A stretch of 64,000 nt of DNA from Castanea sativa (Eukaryota; Streptophyta; Magnoliopsida; Fagales; Fagaceae). A model generated the notes under the pieces. The model was not told the origin of the DNA. It saw nothing but the letters and a program-made list of their open reading frames with translations, and searched no databases. The stretch spans positions 62,161,001 through 62,225,000 of the forward strand of contig NC_134013.1 in assembly GCF_040712315.1 (NCBI RefSeq). The letters are read 5' to 3'. A program made the translations under genes and the position numbers. Below, piece after piece: positions 63,016-64,000 of this stretch (the first letter of the stretch is position 1; each line of letters opens with the position of its first letter).

Positions 63016-63694
63016 TAACTTTTTTCACTTCATTTAGTTGTATACTCTCATTATTATTCTTAAATTTGATATGCCTGCAGTTGCATACTTGCATTGAGGT
63101 CATCTTATTTCAATTTATGTTATGAGTCTTGTGTATTTGCTTAAGGCATTCTTTTTAATGGGTTTGAATACTTCTTGTTCTTGGTTATACACGTATTAGT
63201 GGAGGTATCACTTGAAAGAAGTAAAGAACTTGAGGAATCAAATATCATAATTTGGGCCAAACCCTTAGGAAAAATAAACCTTAAGATTTTTTGTTAATTA
63301 GTGTCCCTATATGTTATATCAAGGTATTAATTAGAGTCCCCCCAAAAATGGTAAGGCATTTGGGTTCCTTCACAGTTGGAGCAGGGAAAATGTGTGTGTA
63401 ATTTGGAGCTAGGACAAATGTATATCGCACAAGACAAGCCCACGAAACCCACACAACTTTAGAAAAAATGTCCAACAAAGCAGTATTTTGCCGGGTGCTA
63501 GATCAAATAACAACACAACACGAGGTTCCCCGGAGGTGTGGACATGTGGGGTTCCCATGGATAAGTGTGCAGAATAACATGTGATCAATTGTTTAATGCT
63601 CAGCTGCTTTTATTTAACATTTGAGTTTTTTCCAGTATTTGATTGTCTCTTTATTAGGAGGTGTTTCATCTTATATCTTAATAATGCTTGTACA
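63016..63694. other. Spacer, possibly an intron
   Basis: No coding signal. If the exon at 63695 is real, this is upstream intron sequence. Confidence 0.4.
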
Positions 63695-63783
63695 GAATGA
63701 AGCAGTCCTGAGAGCATGTGGAGAACCGTCGCTATTGAAAACTGCAGTTTTTGGTGCTGCTGGAATTAAAGAGAAATGGCATT
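63695..63783 (+). CDS. Candidate last exon of an unidentified gene
   Basis: The acceptor-like CTTGTACAG ends at 63694. It is followed by an open frame reading NEAVLRACGEPSLLKTAVFG, then AAGIKEKWH and TAG (63781-63783). Composition is protein-like and less AT-rich than its flanks. I do not recognise the family. The rest of the gene would have to be upstream on the plus strand; the only weak partner I see is at 62060-62083 (FEGEDAAL). Low certainty. Confidence 0.35.
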
Positions 63784-64000
63784 AGCACCCAGTCTTAACC
63801 TGCAAAGTGAGTGAGTACACGAGATAAGTACGAAGAACGCCTTTTGATTTCAAGTTTTATACAGCTAGATCCATATTATCGCTAGAAAGTATAAAGAATT
63901 AGTCACTCTGTATGAAACTTCATTGTCTCCCACTTTTCTTGACATAAAGCACAAAAAAAATTAAAAAATAGACCATGCAGCTTAGGGCTTGCTAGAGGAA

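Overview
This window is nuclear DNA from a flowering plant. The genes carry many GT/AG introns, introns and spacers are AT-rich, there is no operon-like packing, and transposon relics are dense. The non-autonomous repeats and the three intact plant genes look like a woody eudicot, plausibly Fagaceae (oak/chestnut). That taxon is inference from remembered repeat style, not from a search.

Four host protein genes are supported, all on the minus strand. (1) 1137-3912: the 5' part of an Atos/FAM214-like gene (DUF4210 domain) that runs off the left edge, with an extra 5' leader exon near 4367-4418. (2) 17092-20059: a complete ten-exon plastid 'shikimate kinase-like 1' (SKL1) gene whose P-loop is degenerate. 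(3) 23711-30479: a complete ten-exon homologue of Arabidopsis At2g33490 (BAR-like N-terminus, Ser/Pro-rich C-terminus). (4) 43323-45992: a three-exon gene for a small MGCG-type, probably N-myristoylated, acidic/basic protein with a microsatellite-encoded poly-Glu tract. Coding exons were placed by reading frame and splice consensus; phases close exactly in (2), (3) and (4). A possible last exon of an unidentified plus-strand gene lies at 63695-63783.

The right third (49311-60923) is a full-length Ty3/gypsy LTR retrotransposon of the Tat type. It has two 678-bp LTRs, a 5-bp target duplication (GTACA), a primer-binding site, gag, protease, RT, two RNase H domains and integrase. It also has a ~151-bp dimeric tandem array and a separate three-exon gene in antisense before the 3' LTR. 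It is dead: twelve in-frame stops, nearly all explicable as C-to-T changes, plus an integrase catalytic Glu-to-Lys change. Two solo LTRs of a sister subfamily sit at 7125-7875 (minus) and 40120-40871 (plus), each with its own perfect target duplication.

The spacers are a graveyard of non-autonomous DNA elements. hAT-like copies with 8-bp target duplications lie at 14413-14954, 26515-27479, 34139-35170, 41025-41868 and 6419-7946 (the last split by a solo LTR). PIF/Harbinger-like copies with TTA/TAA duplications lie at 9063-9332, 10416-11367, 12128-12658 (itself nested) and 31989-32876. LINE remnants occur at 22466-22730 and about 62150-63015. The most unusual stretch is 35270-38925. It holds two opposed tandem arrays of a CCAACGTTGATGG-containing unit, then a ~297-bp foldback made of two opposed Helitron-like 3' ends, then two tandem duplications with periods of 118 and about 468 bp.
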